Positions 34,746-44,962 are shown, counted from the first letter of the stretch. The stretch: 64,000 bases of DNA from Escherichia coli DSM 30083 = JCM 1649 = ATCC 11775 (GCF_003697165.2 NZ_CP033092.2:4340001-4404000); one strand, 5' to 3'. The notes: generated from the sequence alone by a model not told the origin. Numbers and translations: made by a program.

Positions 34746-34767
34746 TTCGATTCCGAGTCCGGCACCA
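34746..34767 (+). other. attR: 3' end of tRNA-Phe (pheU) duplicated at the island edge
   Basis: The 22 bases match the T-arm and acceptor end of tRNA-Phe including CCA, except that one G of the GGG before CACCA is missing. A tRNA 3'-end copy is the signature of integration by a tyrosine recombinase. It is followed by a strong terminator that belonged to the original pheU. The position next to cadC agrees with pheU as the target in E. coli. No integrase is in the window. Confidence 0.85.
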
Positions 34768-34778
34768 AATTCATATAA

Positions 34779-34804
34779 ACGGACCTCCACGGAGGTCCGT
34801 TTTT
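34779..34804 (+). terminator. Rho-independent terminator, originally of pheU
   Basis: ACGGACCTCC (34779-34788) and GGAGGTCCGT (34791-34800) with a 2-nt apex, followed by TTTT. It lies just after the attachment site, as expected for the displaced tRNA terminator. Confidence 0.88.
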
Positions 34805-35383
34805 CGTTTCAGGACGCCACGATTTAAGCGTCCTGCCGCCAAATCAATTCTACCGAACTCAACCAGATTCTCCCCACATCACCAGCAATTTGCGGGCATA
34901 TCCCAATTCGGGAAAATTTGTTTCTGAGCTATAGCGCTGACTGACGTGAAATGTCGTGCGGCCCCGTGATGCTGTTGAACGTCAAATGACGTCATCAGGA
35001 GCGTAACGCACCCATAAAGCACAACATCGGGCAGAACGCCAACTGATGAGATTTTCTGAATGAGAACAAAGAGAAATGTATCAGTCCGTTTGCTCATGCA
35101 AAGACTAACAATCCATTAAAATAGTAAGCGCTCCGGACAATTTTTCATGGATTATTTTCTGAACATTTTTCTTTGGCAAAGATGATGAATTTTGATGGTA
35201 AGGAAAATTACTTCTGGTTCTCAGTAAAATCCTTTCGTAATACTATGTAATCAAGAAGTTTATGGCGGGTAAAAATAACGTCCTACATTCACCAATAATA
35301 TGTAAATAAACCCATCTATAGATGGAAAAAATAGGTTATGGCAATTATCATTGCATCATTCCCTTTTCGAATGAGTTTCTATT
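34805..35383. other. Gene-free stretch upstream of cadC
   Basis: The 579 bases contain no gene I can support. A 72-codon minus-strand frame (34879-35097) has no recognised family. The last 200 bases are AT-rich and should carry the cadC promoter. Confidence 0.5.
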
Positions 35384-36922
35384 ATGCAACAACCTGTAGT
35401 TCGCGTTGGCGAATGGCTTGTTACTCCGTCCATAAACCAAATTAGCCGCAATGGGCGTCAACTTACCCTTGAGCCGAGATTAATCGATCTTCTGGTTTTC
35501 TTTGCTCAACACAGTGGCGAAGTACTTAGCAGGGATGAACTTATCGATAATGTCTGGAAGAGAAGTATTGTCACCAATCACGTTGTGACGCAGAGTATCT
35601 CAGAACTACGTAAGTCATTAAAAGATAATGATGAAGATAGTCCTGTCTATATCGCTACTGTACCAAAGCGCGGCTATAAATTAATGGTGCCGGTTATCTG
35701 GTACAGCGAAGAAGAGGGAGAGGAAATAATGCTATCTTCGCCTCCCCCTATACCAGAGGCGGTTCCTGCCACAGATTCTCCCTCCCACAGTCTTAACATT
35801 CAAAACACCACAACGCCACCTGAACAATCCCCAGTTAAAAGCAAACGATTCACTACCTTTTGGGTATGGTTTTTTTTCCTGTTGTCGTTAGGTATCTGTG
35901 TCGCACTGGTAGCGTTTTCAAGTCTTGAAACACGTCTTCCTATGAGTAAATCGCGCATTTTGCTCAATCCACGCGATATTGACATTAATATGGTTAATAA
36001 GAGTTGTAACAGCTGGAGTTCTCCGTATCAGCTCTCTTACGCGATAGGCGTGGGTGATTTGGTGGCGACATCACTTAACACCTTCTCCACCTTTATGGTG
36101 CATGACAAAATCAACTACAACATTGATGAACCGAGCAGTTCCGGTAAAACATTATCTATTGCGTTTGTTAATCAGCGCCAATACCGTGCTCAACAATGCT
36201 TTATGTCGGTAAAATTGGTAGACAATGCAGATGGTTCAACCATGCTGGATAAACGTTATGTCATCACTAACGGTAATCAGCTGGCGATTCAAAATGATTT
36301 GCTCCAGAGTTTATCAAAAGCGTTAAACCAACCGTGGCCACAACGAATGCAGGAGATGCTCCAGCAAATTTTGCCGCATCGTGGTGCGTTATTAACTAAT
36401 TTTTATCAGGCACATGATTATTTACTGCATGGTGATGATAAATCATTGGATCGTGCCAGTGAATTATTAGGTGAGATTGTTCAATCATCCCCAGAATTTA
36501 CCTACGCGAGAGCAGAAAAAGCATTAGTTGATATCGTGCGCCATTCTCAACATCCTTTAGACGAAAAACAATTAGCAGCACTGAACACAGAAATAGATAA
36601 CATTGTTACACTGCCGGAATTGAACAACCTGTCCATTATATATCAAATAAAAGCGGTCAGTGCCCTGGTAAAAGGTAAAACAGATGAGTCTTATCAGGCG
36701 ATAAATACCGGCATTGATCTTGAAATGTCCTGGCTAAATTATGTGTTGCTTGGCAAGGTTTATGAAATGAAGGGGATGAACCGGGAAGCAGCTGATGCAT
36801 ATCTCACCGCCTTTAATTTACGCCCAGGGGCAAACACCCTTTACTGGATTGAAAATGGTATATTCCAGACTTCTGTTCCTTATGTTGTACCTTATCTCGA
36901 CAAATTTCTCGCTTCAGAATAA
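35384..36922 (+). CDS. cadC: CadC, membrane-bound acid- and lysine-responsive activator
   Basis: A 512-residue ToxR-like one-component regulator. Residues 1-105 form an OmpR-type winged helix (LEPRLIDLLVFFAQHSGEVLSRDELIDNVW...KRGYKLM). A Pro/Ser-rich linker, one membrane segment near 160-180 (TFWVWFFFLLSLGICVALVAF) and a periplasmic domain that senses low pH and cadaverine follow. It activates cadBA when lysine permease LysP releases it. Full length, intact. Confidence 0.97.
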   Translation: MQQPVVRVGEWLVTPSINQISRNGRQLTLEPRLIDLLVFFAQHSGEVLSRDELIDNVWKRSIVTNHVVTQSISELRKSLKDNDEDSPVYIATVPKRGYKLMVPVIWYSEEEGEEIMLSSPPPIPEAVPATDSPSHSLNIQNTTTPPEQSPVKSKRFTTFWVWFFFLLSLGICVALVAFSSLETRLPMSKSRILLNPRDIDINMVNKSCNSWSSPYQLSYAIGVGDLVATSLNTFSTFMVHDKINYNIDEPSSSGKTLSIAFVNQRQYRAQQCFMSVKLVDNADGSTMLDKRYVITNGNQLAIQNDLLQSLSKALNQPWPQRMQEMLQQILPHRGALLTNFYQAHDYLLHGDDKSLDRASELLGEIVQSSPEFTYARAEKALVDIVRHSQHPLDEKQLAALNTEIDNIVTLPELNNLSIIYQIKAVSALVKGKTDESYQAINTGIDLEMSWLNYVLLGKVYEMKGMNREAADAYLTAFNLRPGANTLYWIENGIFQTSVPYVVPYLDKFLASE

Positions 36923-37287
36923 GTAACTCCCGGGTTGATTCATGCTCGGGAATATTTGTTGTTGAGTTTTTGTATGTTCCCGTTGGTATAATATGTTGCG
37001 GCAATTTATTTGCCGCATAATTTTTATTACATAAATTTAACCAGAGAATGTCACGCAATGCATTGTAAACATTGAATGTTTATCTTTTCATGATATCAAC
37101 TTGCGATCCTGATGTGTTAATAAAAAACCTCAAGTTCTCACTTACAGAAACTTTTGTGTTATTTCACCTAATCTTTAGGATTAATCCTTTTTTCGTGAGT
37201 AATCTTAGCGCCAGTTTGGTCTGGTCAGGAAATAGTTATACATCATGACCCGGACTCCAAATTCAAAAATGAAATTAGGAGAAGAGC
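36923..37287 (+). promoter_or_regulatory. cadBA promoter region with CadC binding area
   Basis: The 365-bp gap between cadC and cadB contains AT-rich stretches (37070-37190) such as TTTATCTTTTCATGATATCAAC, where the known Cad1 and Cad2 sites of E. coli lie. A cadBA -10 candidate is near 37160-37185. The same region is known to be repressed by H-NS at neutral pH. No gene is seen. Confidence 0.6.
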
Positions 37288-38622
37288 ATGAGTTCTGCCA
37301 AGAAGATCGGGCTATTTGCCTGTACCGGTGTTGTTGCCGGTAATATGATGGGGAGCGGTATTGCATTATTACCTGCGAACCTAGCAAGTATCGGTGGTAT
37401 TGCTATCTGGGGTTGGATTATCTCTATTATTGGTGCAATGTCGCTGGCATATGTATATGCCCGACTGGCAACAAAAAACCCGCAACAAGGTGGCCCAATT
37501 GCGTATGCCGGAGAAATTTCCCCTGCATTTGGTTTTCAGACAGGTGTTCTTTATTACCATGCTAACTGGATTGGTAACCTGGCAATTGGTATTACCGCTG
37601 TATCTTATCTTTCCACCTTCTTCCCAGTATTAAATGATCCTGTTCCGGCGGGTATCGCCTGTATTGCTATCGTCTGGGTATTTACCTTTGTGAATATGCT
37701 CGGCGGTACCTGGGTAAGCCGTTTAACCACGATTGGTCTGGTGCTGGTTCTTATTCCTGTGGTGATGACTGCTATTGTTGGCTGGCATTGGTTTGATGCA
37801 GCAACTTATGCAGCTAACTGGAATACTGCGGATACCACTGATGGTCATGCGATCATTAAAAGTATTCTGCTCTGCCTGTGGGCCTTCGTGGGTGTTGAAT
37901 CCGCAGCAGTAAGTACTGGTATGGTTAAAAACCCGAAACGTACCGTTCCGCTGGCAACCATGCTGGGTACTGGTTTAGCAGGTATTGTTTACATCGCTGC
38001 GACTCAGGTGCTTTCCGGTATGTATCCGTCTTCTGTAATGGCGGCTTCCGGTGCTCCGTTTGCAATCAGTGCTTCAACTATCCTCGGTAACTGGGCTGCG
38101 CCACTGGTTTCTGCATTCACCGCCTTTGCGTGCCTGACTTCTCTGGGCTCCTGGATGATGTTGGTAGGCCAGGCAGGTGTACGTGCCGCTAACGACGGTA
38201 ACTTCCCGAAAGTTTATGGTGAAGTCGACAGCAACGGTATTCCGAAAAAAGGTCTGCTGCTGGCTGCAGTGAAAATGACTGCCCTGATGATCCTCATCAC
38301 TCTGATGAACTCTGCCGGTGGTAAAGCCTCTGACCTGTTCGGTGAACTGACCGGTATCGCAGTACTGCTGACTATGCTGCCGTACTTCTACTCTTGCGTT
38401 GACCTGATTCGTTTTGAAGGCGTTAACATCCGCAACTTTGTCAGCCTGATCTGCTCTGTACTGGGTTGCGTGTTCTGCTTCATCGCGCTGATGGGCGCAA
38501 GCTCCTTCGAGCTGGCAGGTACCTTCATCGTCAGCCTGATTATCCTGATGTTCTACGCTCGCAAAATGCACGAGCGCCAGAGCCACTCAATGGATAACCA
38601 CACAGCGTCTAACGCACATTAA
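37288..38622 (+). CDS. cadB: CadB lysine/cadaverine antiporter
   Basis: A 444-residue APC-family antiporter with 12 membrane segments. It starts MSSAKKIGLFACTGVVAGNMMGSGIALLPANLA, with the Gly-Ser-Gly substrate motif in helix 1. It imports lysine and exports cadaverine, working with CadA to raise internal pH. ATG follows AGGAGA. It forms an operon with cadA. Confidence 0.97.
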   Translation: MSSAKKIGLFACTGVVAGNMMGSGIALLPANLASIGGIAIWGWIISIIGAMSLAYVYARLATKNPQQGGPIAYAGEISPAFGFQTGVLYYHANWIGNLAIGITAVSYLSTFFPVLNDPVPAGIACIAIVWVFTFVNMLGGTWVSRLTTIGLVLVLIPVVMTAIVGWHWFDAATYAANWNTADTTDGHAIIKSILLCLWAFVGVESAAVSTGMVKNPKRTVPLATMLGTGLAGIVYIAATQVLSGMYPSSVMAASGAPFAISASTILGNWAAPLVSAFTAFACLTSLGSWMMLVGQAGVRAANDGNFPKVYGEVDSNGIPKKGLLLAAVKMTALMILITLMNSAGGKASDLFGELTGIAVLLTMLPYFYSCVDLIRFEGVNIRNFVSLICSVLGCVFCFIALMGASSFELAGTFIVSLIILMFYARKMHERQSHSMDNHTASNAH

Positions 38623-38638
38623 TTAAAAGTATTTTCCG

Positions 38639-38685
38639 AGGCTCCTCCTTTCATTTTGTCCCATGTGTTGGGAGGGGCCTTTTTT
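38639..38685 (+). terminator. Hairpin with T tract between cadB and cadA
   Basis: AGGCTCCTCC (38639-38648) pairs with GGAGGGGCCT (38671-38680, one G-T pair), then TTTTT. It can lower read-through or protect the cadA message within the operon. Confidence 0.7.
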
Positions 38686-38701
38686 ACCTGGAGATATGAC
38701 T

Positions 38702-40849
38702 ATGAACGTTATTGCAATATTGAATCACATGGGGGTTTATTTTAAAGAAGAACCCATCCGTGAACTTCATCGCGCGCTTGAACGTCTGAACTTCCAGATT
38801 GTTTACCCGAACGACCGTGACGACTTATTAAAACTGATCGAAAACAATGCGCGTCTGTGCGGCGTTATTTTTGACTGGGATAAATATAATCTCGAGCTGT
38901 GCGAAGAAATTAGCAAAATGAACGAGAACCTGCCGTTGTACGCGTTCGCTAATACGTATTCCACTCTCGATGTAAGCCTGAATGACCTGCGTTTACAGAT
39001 TAGCTTCTTTGAATATGCGCTGGGTGCTGCTGATGATATTGCTAACAAGATCAAGCAGACCACTGACGAATATATCAACACTATTCTGCCTCCGCTGACC
39101 AAAGCACTGTTTAAATATGTTCGTGAAGGTAAATATACTTTCTGTACTCCTGGTCACATGGGTGGTACTGCATTCCAGAAAAGCCCGGTAGGTAGCCTGT
39201 TCTATGATTTCTTTGGTCCGAACACCATGAAATCTGATATTTCCATTTCAGTATCTGAATTGGGTTCTCTGCTGGATCACAGTGGTCCACACAAAGAAGC
39301 AGAACAGTATATCGCTCGCGTCTTTAACGCAGACCGCAGCTACATGGTGACCAACGGTACTTCCACTGCGAACAAAATTGTTGGTATGTACTCTGCTCCG
39401 GCAGGCAGCACCATTCTGATTGACCGTAACTGCCACAAATCGCTGACCCACCTGATGATGATGAGCGATGTTACGCCAATCTATTTCCGCCCGACCCGTA
39501 ACGCTTACGGTATTCTTGGTGGTATCCCACAGAGTGAATTCCAGCACGCTACCATTGCTAAGCGCGTGAAAGAAACACCAAACGCAACCTGGCCGGTACA
39601 TGCTGTAATTACCAACTCTACCTATGATGGTCTGCTGTACAACACCGACTTCATCAAGAAAACACTGGATGTGAAATCCATCCACTTTGACTCCGCGTGG
39701 GTGCCTTACACCAACTTCTCACCGATTTACGAAGGTAAATGCGGTATGAGCGGTGGCCGTGTAGAAGGGAAAGTGATTTACGAAACCCAGTCTACTCACA
39801 AACTGCTGGCGGCGTTCTCTCAGGCTTCCATGATCCACGTTAAAGGTGACGTAAACGAAGAAACCTTTAACGAAGCCTACATGATGCACACCACCACCTC
39901 TCCGCACTACGGTATCGTGGCGTCCACTGAAACCGCTGCGGCGATGATGAAAGGCAATGCAGGTAAACGTCTGATCAATGGTTCCATTGAACGTGCGATC
40001 AAATTCCGTAAAGAGATCAAACGTCTGAGAACGGAATCTGATGGCTGGTTCTTTGATGTATGGCAGCCGGATCATATCGATACGACTGAATGCTGGCCGC
40101 TGCGTTCTGACAGCACCTGGCACGGCTTCAAAAACATCGATAACGAGCACATGTATCTTGACCCGATCAAAGTCACCCTGCTGACTCCGGGGATGGAAAA
40201 AGACGGCACCATGAGCGACTTTGGTATTCCGGCCAGCATCGTGGCGAAATACCTCGACGAACATGGCATCGTTGTTGAGAAAACCGGTCCGTATAACCTG
40301 CTGTTCCTGTTCAGCATCGGTATCGATAAGACCAAAGCACTGAGCCTGCTGCGTGCTCTGACTGACTTCAAACGTGCGTTCGATCTGAACCTGCGTGTGA
40401 AAAACATGCTGCCGTCTCTGTATCGTGAAGATCCTGAATTCTATGAAAACATGCGTATTCAGGAACTGGCTCAGAATATCCACAAACTGATTGTTCACCA
40501 CAATCTGCCGGATCTGATGTATCGCGCATTTGAAGTTCTGCCGACTATGGTAATGACTCCGTATGCTGCGTTCCAGAAAGAGCTGCACGGTATGACCGAA
40601 GAAGTTTACCTCGACGAAATGGTAGGTCGTATTAACGCCAATATGATCCTTCCGTATCCGCCGGGAGTTCCTCTGGTAATGCCGGGTGAAATGATCACCG
40701 AAGAAAGCCGTCCGGTTCTGGAGTTCCTGCAGATGCTGTGTGAAATCGGCGCTCACTATCCGGGCTTTGAAACCGATATTCACGGTGCATACCGTCAGGC
40801 TGATGGCCGCTATACCGTTAAGGTATTGAAAGAAGAAAGCAAAAAATAA
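38702..40849 (+). CDS. cadA: CadA inducible lysine decarboxylase
   Basis: A 715-residue PLP enzyme that converts lysine to cadaverine and consumes a proton. ATG 38702 gives the known N-terminus MNVIAILNHMGVYF. Wing domain 1-130, then the fold-type I core with Lys367 in STHKLLAAFSQ binding PLP, then the C-terminal domain. It forms a decamer in the cytoplasm and is bound by ppGpp and RavA. Second gene of cadBA. Confidence 0.97.
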   Translation: MNVIAILNHMGVYFKEEPIRELHRALERLNFQIVYPNDRDDLLKLIENNARLCGVIFDWDKYNLELCEEISKMNENLPLYAFANTYSTLDVSLNDLRLQISFFEYALGAADDIANKIKQTTDEYINTILPPLTKALFKYVREGKYTFCTPGHMGGTAFQKSPVGSLFYDFFGPNTMKSDISISVSELGSLLDHSGPHKEAEQYIARVFNADRSYMVTNGTSTANKIVGMYSAPAGSTILIDRNCHKSLTHLMMMSDVTPIYFRPTRNAYGILGGIPQSEFQHATIAKRVKETPNATWPVHAVITNSTYDGLLYNTDFIKKTLDVKSIHFDSAWVPYTNFSPIYEGKCGMSGGRVEGKVIYETQSTHKLLAAFSQASMIHVKGDVNEETFNEAYMMHTTTSPHYGIVASTETAAAMMKGNAGKRLINGSIERAIKFRKEIKRLRTESDGWFFDVWQPDHIDTTECWPLRSDSTWHGFKNIDNEHMYLDPIKVTLLTPGMEKDGTMSDFGIPASIVAKYLDEHGIVVEKTGPYNLLFLFSIGIDKTKALSLLRALTDFKRAFDLNLRVKNMLPSLYREDPEFYENMRIQELAQNIHKLIVHHNLPDLMYRAFEVLPTMVMTPYAAFQKELHGMTEEVYLDEMVGRINANMILPYPPGVPLVMPGEMITEESRPVLEFLQMLCEIGAHYPGFETDIHGAYRQADGRYTVKVLKEESKK

Positions 40850-40860
40850 TTAGCTCGTAC

Positions 40861-40890
40861 AAGGGAAGTGGCTTGCCACTTCCCTTTTTT
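40861..40890 (+). terminator. Terminator of cadBA
   Basis: AAGGGAAGTGGC (40861-40872) pairs with GCCACTTCCCTT (40875-40886), with further T residues following. Confidence 0.9.
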
Positions 40891-40907
40891 GCTCATAAGG
40901 AGAACAC

Positions 40908-42365
40908 ATGAAAACACCCTCACAGCCGCGCGCGATATACTATATCGTGGCGATCCAAATCTGGGAGTACTTCAGTTTTTACGGCATGCGTGCCTTACTC
41001 ATTCTCTATCTCACCCATCAGCTTGGTTTTGATGATAACCATGCCATCAGCCTGTTCAGCGCATATGCTTCTCTGGTTTACGTTACCCCTATTCTCGGCG
41101 GCTGGCTTGCCGACCGCCTGCTCGGCAACCGCACTGCAGTGATTGCCGGCGCGCTGTTAATGACCCTTGGCCATGTGGTGCTGGGCATTGATACAAATTC
41201 AACCTTTAGCCTGTATCTGGCGCTGGCAATCATTATTTGTGGCTACGGTTTATTCAAATCAAACATCAGCTGTTTGCTTGGCGAGCTCTACGACGAGAAC
41301 GATCATCGACGTGATGGCGGTTTTTCGCTGCTGTATGCTGCGGGCAATATCGGTTCTATCGCCGCGCCCATCGCCTGCGGCCTGGCTGCTCAGTGGTATG
41401 GATGGCATGTTGGCTTTGCCCTTGCGGGAGGCGGCATGTTTATCGGTTTGTTGATTTTCTTAAGTGGTCATCGTCATTTCCAGTCCACGCGTAGTATGGA
41501 TAAAAAAGCGCTCACAAGCGTCAAATTTGCCTTACCAGTATGGAGCTGGTTAGTGGTGATGCTCTGTTTAGCCCCAGTATTTTTTACCCTGCTGCTGGAG
41601 AACGACTGGTCCGGATATTTGCTGGCGATCGTTTGCCTCATTGCCGCACAAATCATTGCCCGCATGATGATCAAATTCCCCGAACACCGCCGTGCTCTTT
41701 GGCAAATTGTATTGTTGATGTTTGTCGGGACGTTGTTCTGGGTACTGGCACAACAGGGCGGCAGTACCATCAGCTTGTTTATCGATCGCTTTGTGAATCG
41801 TCAGGCATTCAATATTGAAGTACCTACAGCACTATTCCAGTCGGTGAATGCCATTGCGGTGATGCTCGCTGGGGTTGTTCTGGCCTGGCTGGCGTCGCCA
41901 GAAAGCCGCGGCAATTCAGCATTGCGCGTCTGGCTGAAGTTTGCCTTTGGCTTACTGCTGATGGCTTGTGGCTTTATGTTGCTGGCATTTGATGCCCGAC
42001 ATGCAGCGGCTGGCGGTCAAGCGTCAATGGGCGTGATGATATCCGGGCTGGCGCTAATGGGCTTTGCTGAACTCTTTATTGACCCGGTGGCGATTGCGCA
42101 AATCACGCGTCTGAAAATGTCTGGCGTATTAACCGGTATTTATATGCTGGCAACAGGCGCAGTCGCCAACTGGCTGGCAGGCGTCGTGGCACAGCAGACG
42201 ACAGAGTCGCAAATTAGCGGTATGGCAATTGCCGCTTACCAGCGATTCTTTTCTCAGATGGGAGAGTGGACGTTGGCTTGTGTCGCGATCATCGTGGTAT
42301 TGGCCTTTGCTACCCGTTTTCTGTTTAGCACGCCGACGAATATGATACAGGAGAGCAACGATTAA
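40908..42365 (+). CDS. dtpC: DtpC dipeptide/tripeptide permease
   Basis: A 485-residue POT/PTR family proton-coupled oligopeptide transporter (YjdL). The family N-terminus QIWEYFSFYGMRALLILYL includes the ExxER-like region of helix 1. About 14 membrane segments are predicted. It prefers dipeptides with Lys. It is close downstream of cadA, and expression from a cad read-through transcript is possible. Confidence 0.96.
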   Translation: MKTPSQPRAIYYIVAIQIWEYFSFYGMRALLILYLTHQLGFDDNHAISLFSAYASLVYVTPILGGWLADRLLGNRTAVIAGALLMTLGHVVLGIDTNSTFSLYLALAIIICGYGLFKSNISCLLGELYDENDHRRDGGFSLLYAAGNIGSIAAPIACGLAAQWYGWHVGFALAGGGMFIGLLIFLSGHRHFQSTRSMDKKALTSVKFALPVWSWLVVMLCLAPVFFTLLLENDWSGYLLAIVCLIAAQIIARMMIKFPEHRRALWQIVLLMFVGTLFWVLAQQGGSTISLFIDRFVNRQAFNIEVPTALFQSVNAIAVMLAGVVLAWLASPESRGNSALRVWLKFAFGLLLMACGFMLLAFDARHAAAGGQASMGVMISGLALMGFAELFIDPVAIAQITRLKMSGVLTGIYMLATGAVANWLAGVVAQQTTESQISGMAIAAYQRFFSQMGEWTLACVAIIVVLAFATRFLFSTPTNMIQESND

Positions 42366-42601
42366 CTGTCGTAAAAACAATTGGTTATGAATAAAATAAC
42401 TTTCAGTTTATCACACTAGCAAATCGAGATTAATAAGTCATTTAAACCATTTTTATGGTTATTTATTAGTGATATCAACTTGAGGTAAGCGTTAGTTTCG
42501 ATAAGATAAACTGAGTTATTAATAGTCGAGGCAGATAATACAGTGTACCGATCTGTCTCTTTATCTACGCTAAATTGAAAGCTGGATTTAGAGGAACCAA
42601 A

Positions 42602-44119
42602 ATGTCTGAACGAGAAACACGGGGAGCCAATGAGGCTATTGATTTTAACGATGAACTGAGAAATCGCCGCGAAAAACTGGCGGCACTACGTCAGCAAGGT
42701 GTGGCGTTTCCCAATGATTTTCGCCGCGACCATACCTCTGACCAGTTGCACGAAGAGTTTGATGCGAAGGATAACCAGGAACTGGAATCCTTAAACATTG
42801 AAGTCTCGGTTGCTGGCCGAATGATGACCCGTCGTATTATGGGGAAAGCCTCCTTTGTAACGTTGCAGGATGTCGGTGGCCGTATTCAACTGTACGTTGC
42901 AAGAGATAGCCTGCCAGAAGGTGTTTATAACGATCAGTTTAAAAAATGGGATCTGGGTGACATTATCGGTGCCCGCGGTACGCTGTTTAAGACGCAAACG
43001 GGTGAGCTTTCCATTCACTGTACTGAGCTGCGCCTGCTGACTAAAGCACTACGTCCTTTACCAGATAAATTCCATGGTCTGCAGGATCAGGAAGTCCGTT
43101 ATCGTCAACGTTATCTGGACCTCATCGCTAACGATAAATCCCGTCAAACGTTTGTTGTCCGTTCAAAAATTCTGGCCGCTATCCGTCAGTTCATGGTCGC
43201 GCGCGGCTTTATGGAAGTAGAAACCCCGATGATGCAGGTAATTCCAGGTGGGGCATCTGCTCGCCCGTTTATTACCCATCATAACGCTCTGGATTTAGAT
43301 ATGTACCTGCGTATCGCGCCGGAGCTGTATCTGAAACGTCTGGTTGTAGGCGGTTTTGAACGGGTATTCGAAATCAACCGTAACTTCCGTAATGAAGGTA
43401 TTTCTGTTCGCCATAATCCTGAGTTCACAATGATGGAACTCTACATGGCATATGCGGATTACCACGATTTGATTGAACTGACGGAGTCACTGTTCCGCAC
43501 CCTGGCACAAGAGGTACTGGGTACCACTAAAGTCACTTATGGCGAGCATGTGTTTGATTTCGGCAAACCGTTTGAAAAACTCACCATGCGCGAAGCAATC
43601 AAAAAATATCGTCCAGAAACCGATATGGCGGATCTGGATAATTTTGATGCTGCTAAAGCATTAGCTGAATCTATCGGTATTACGGTAGAGAAAAGCTGGG
43701 GACTGGGACGTATTGTTACGGAGATCTTTGATGAAGTGGCAGAAGCACATCTGATTCAGCCAACCTTTATTACGGAATATCCGGCAGAAGTGTCCCCGCT
43801 GGCGCGCCGTAATGATGTTAACCCGGAAATCACCGACCGTTTTGAATTCTTCATCGGTGGTCGTGAAATCGGTAATGGTTTTAGCGAATTAAACGACGCA
43901 GAAGATCAGGCTGAACGTTTCCAGGAACAGGTTAACGCTAAAGCTGCAGGTGACGACGAAGCCATGTTCTATGACGAAGATTACGTGACTGCGCTGGAAT
44001 ATGGTCTGCCGCCAACCGCTGGTCTGGGTATTGGTATCGACCGAATGATTATGCTGTTTACAAACAGTCATACTATTCGCGACGTTATTCTCTTCCCGGC
44101 GATGCGCCCACAGAAATAA
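42602..44119 (+). CDS. lysU: LysU, heat-inducible lysyl-tRNA synthetase
   Basis: A 505-residue class IIb aminoacyl-tRNA synthetase. N-terminal OB-fold (about 65-150) then the catalytic core with motif 2 (RNFRNEGISVRHNPEFTMMELY) and motif 3 (GLGIGIDRMIM). ATG 42602 gives the known N-terminus MSERETRGANEAIDFN. It is the stress- and Leu/Lrp-regulated paralogue of LysS. The 236-bp gap upstream is AT-rich and holds its Lrp-controlled promoter. Confidence 0.97.
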   Translation: MSERETRGANEAIDFNDELRNRREKLAALRQQGVAFPNDFRRDHTSDQLHEEFDAKDNQELESLNIEVSVAGRMMTRRIMGKASFVTLQDVGGRIQLYVARDSLPEGVYNDQFKKWDLGDIIGARGTLFKTQTGELSIHCTELRLLTKALRPLPDKFHGLQDQEVRYRQRYLDLIANDKSRQTFVVRSKILAAIRQFMVARGFMEVETPMMQVIPGGASARPFITHHNALDLDMYLRIAPELYLKRLVVGGFERVFEINRNFRNEGISVRHNPEFTMMELYMAYADYHDLIELTESLFRTLAQEVLGTTKVTYGEHVFDFGKPFEKLTMREAIKKYRPETDMADLDNFDAAKALAESIGITVEKSWGLGRIVTEIFDEVAEAHLIQPTFITEYPAEVSPLARRNDVNPEITDRFEFFIGGREIGNGFSELNDAEDQAERFQEQVNAKAAGDDEAMFYDEDYVTALEYGLPPTAGLGIGIDRMIMLFTNSHTIRDVILFPAMRPQK

Positions 44120-44132
44120 ATTTCACTTTAAT

Positions 44133-44162
44133 GAACGAAGCAGTCAGGCGACTGCTTCGTTC
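44133..44162. terminator. Hairpin after lysU
   Basis: GAACGAAGCAGTC (44133-44145) pairs perfectly with GACTGCTTCGTTC (44150-44162). The stem is very stable. The following T content is low, so it may act as a Rho-assisted or bidirectional end between lysU and the opposing ghoT. Confidence 0.75.
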
Positions 44163-44237
44163 GTCATTCCGCAAATCCAGTTTTGAGGAGAGACGCTTCG
44201 TTTCAAGATAACCAGCGGGTCCACTCAACTACAGCTC

Positions 44238-44411
44238 CTAAAAGAGAGAAAAAAGTAATGCCACAGGAAGACTCATTGGCCAGGTTATTCCGACCAGAAA
44301 TGCACTAAGTAAACGAATATGTGTTTTCTCATGTGAGATAAACCAGATAATGACAAAGGATATGTTCACACCAATCACATAAAAAATTAATATTTTAGAG
44401 AATAGTGCCAT
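44238..44411 (-). CDS. ghoT: GhoT membrane toxin
   Basis: A 57-residue hydrophobic protein (MALFSKILIFYVIGVNISF...PMSLPVALLFSLF) identical in character to E. coli GhoT (YjdO). Two membrane helices. It damages the inner membrane and produces ghost-like cells when its mRNA is not degraded. It lies 27 bp downstream of ghoS in the same transcript; both genes are intact. Confidence 0.95.
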   Translation of the reverse strand: MALFSKILIFYVIGVNISFVIIWFISHEKTHIRLLSAFLVGITWPMSLPVALLFSLF

Positions 44412-44438
44412 TTTTTATGTTCTTCTTATCCTTCCTGG

Positions 44439-44735
44439 CTACTTGTAAAACTGACGGAAATAGTCATCAACTGTCATAATGCTGAGGTCAAAATCAATAT
44501 CCGGTAAGTCTAAGCATTTGAGCCTGATTAAATCTTCGATTTCACTTGCGGCTAACGATGTCGTTATTGCGAAGGAGTTTTCATTCAATTGTCGTGGTAT
44601 CCCATATTCATCAGCCACGATAGAGGAGAAATTCATATCATACATCAATGATCTTAACCTTAAGAACACTGAGGAATAAGATGATGGATAATCAAAAGAA
44701 ACAACATAAGTATTGAACTTGTTTTTACCTTCCAT
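44439..44735 (-). CDS. ghoS: GhoS antitoxin, ghoT mRNA endoribonuclease
   Basis: A 98-residue ferredoxin-like, Cas2-related endoribonuclease (YjdK), the founding type V antitoxin. It cleaves ghoT mRNA. MEGKNKFNTYVVSFDYPSSYSS and the C-terminal LPDIDFDLSIMTVDDYFRQFYK are as in K-12. GhoS itself is removed at the message level by MqsR under stress. The 227-bp gap to yjdJ contains its promoter and no gene. Confidence 0.95.
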   Translation of the reverse strand: MEGKNKFNTYVVSFDYPSSYSSVFLRLRSLMYDMNFSSIVADEYGIPRQLNENSFAITTSLAASEIEDLIRLKCLDLPDIDFDLSIMTVDDYFRQFYK

Positions 44736-44962
44736 AATATGACTCCTATCAATATTGAACGCTCTGGGGACGCAAAACTTATTAACCCCGAATGATGATT
44801 CTCATATAGGAGATATTCTTTTTTTTTGCTCAGTAAAGGGGATGACTTGGGACAAAAAAACGCTCTCTCTGACCATTCTTTGTGCATCCCCCTACCCTTC
44901 AGATGCTCTCCTGCATCACACCGCGGAGAGCATGAAAAATATCGTGACTCTGTACTCTCCCA

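Noticed and set aside
34879..35097. A 72-codon minus-strand frame upstream of cadC
   Set aside because: No family, no convincing ribosome-binding site, and location in an otherwise non-coding stretch.
39248..40783. Long minus-strand frames inside cadA (also 55566-56408 inside adiA)
   Set aside because: They are antisense to highly conserved decarboxylase genes and have no family features; such frames result from codon bias.
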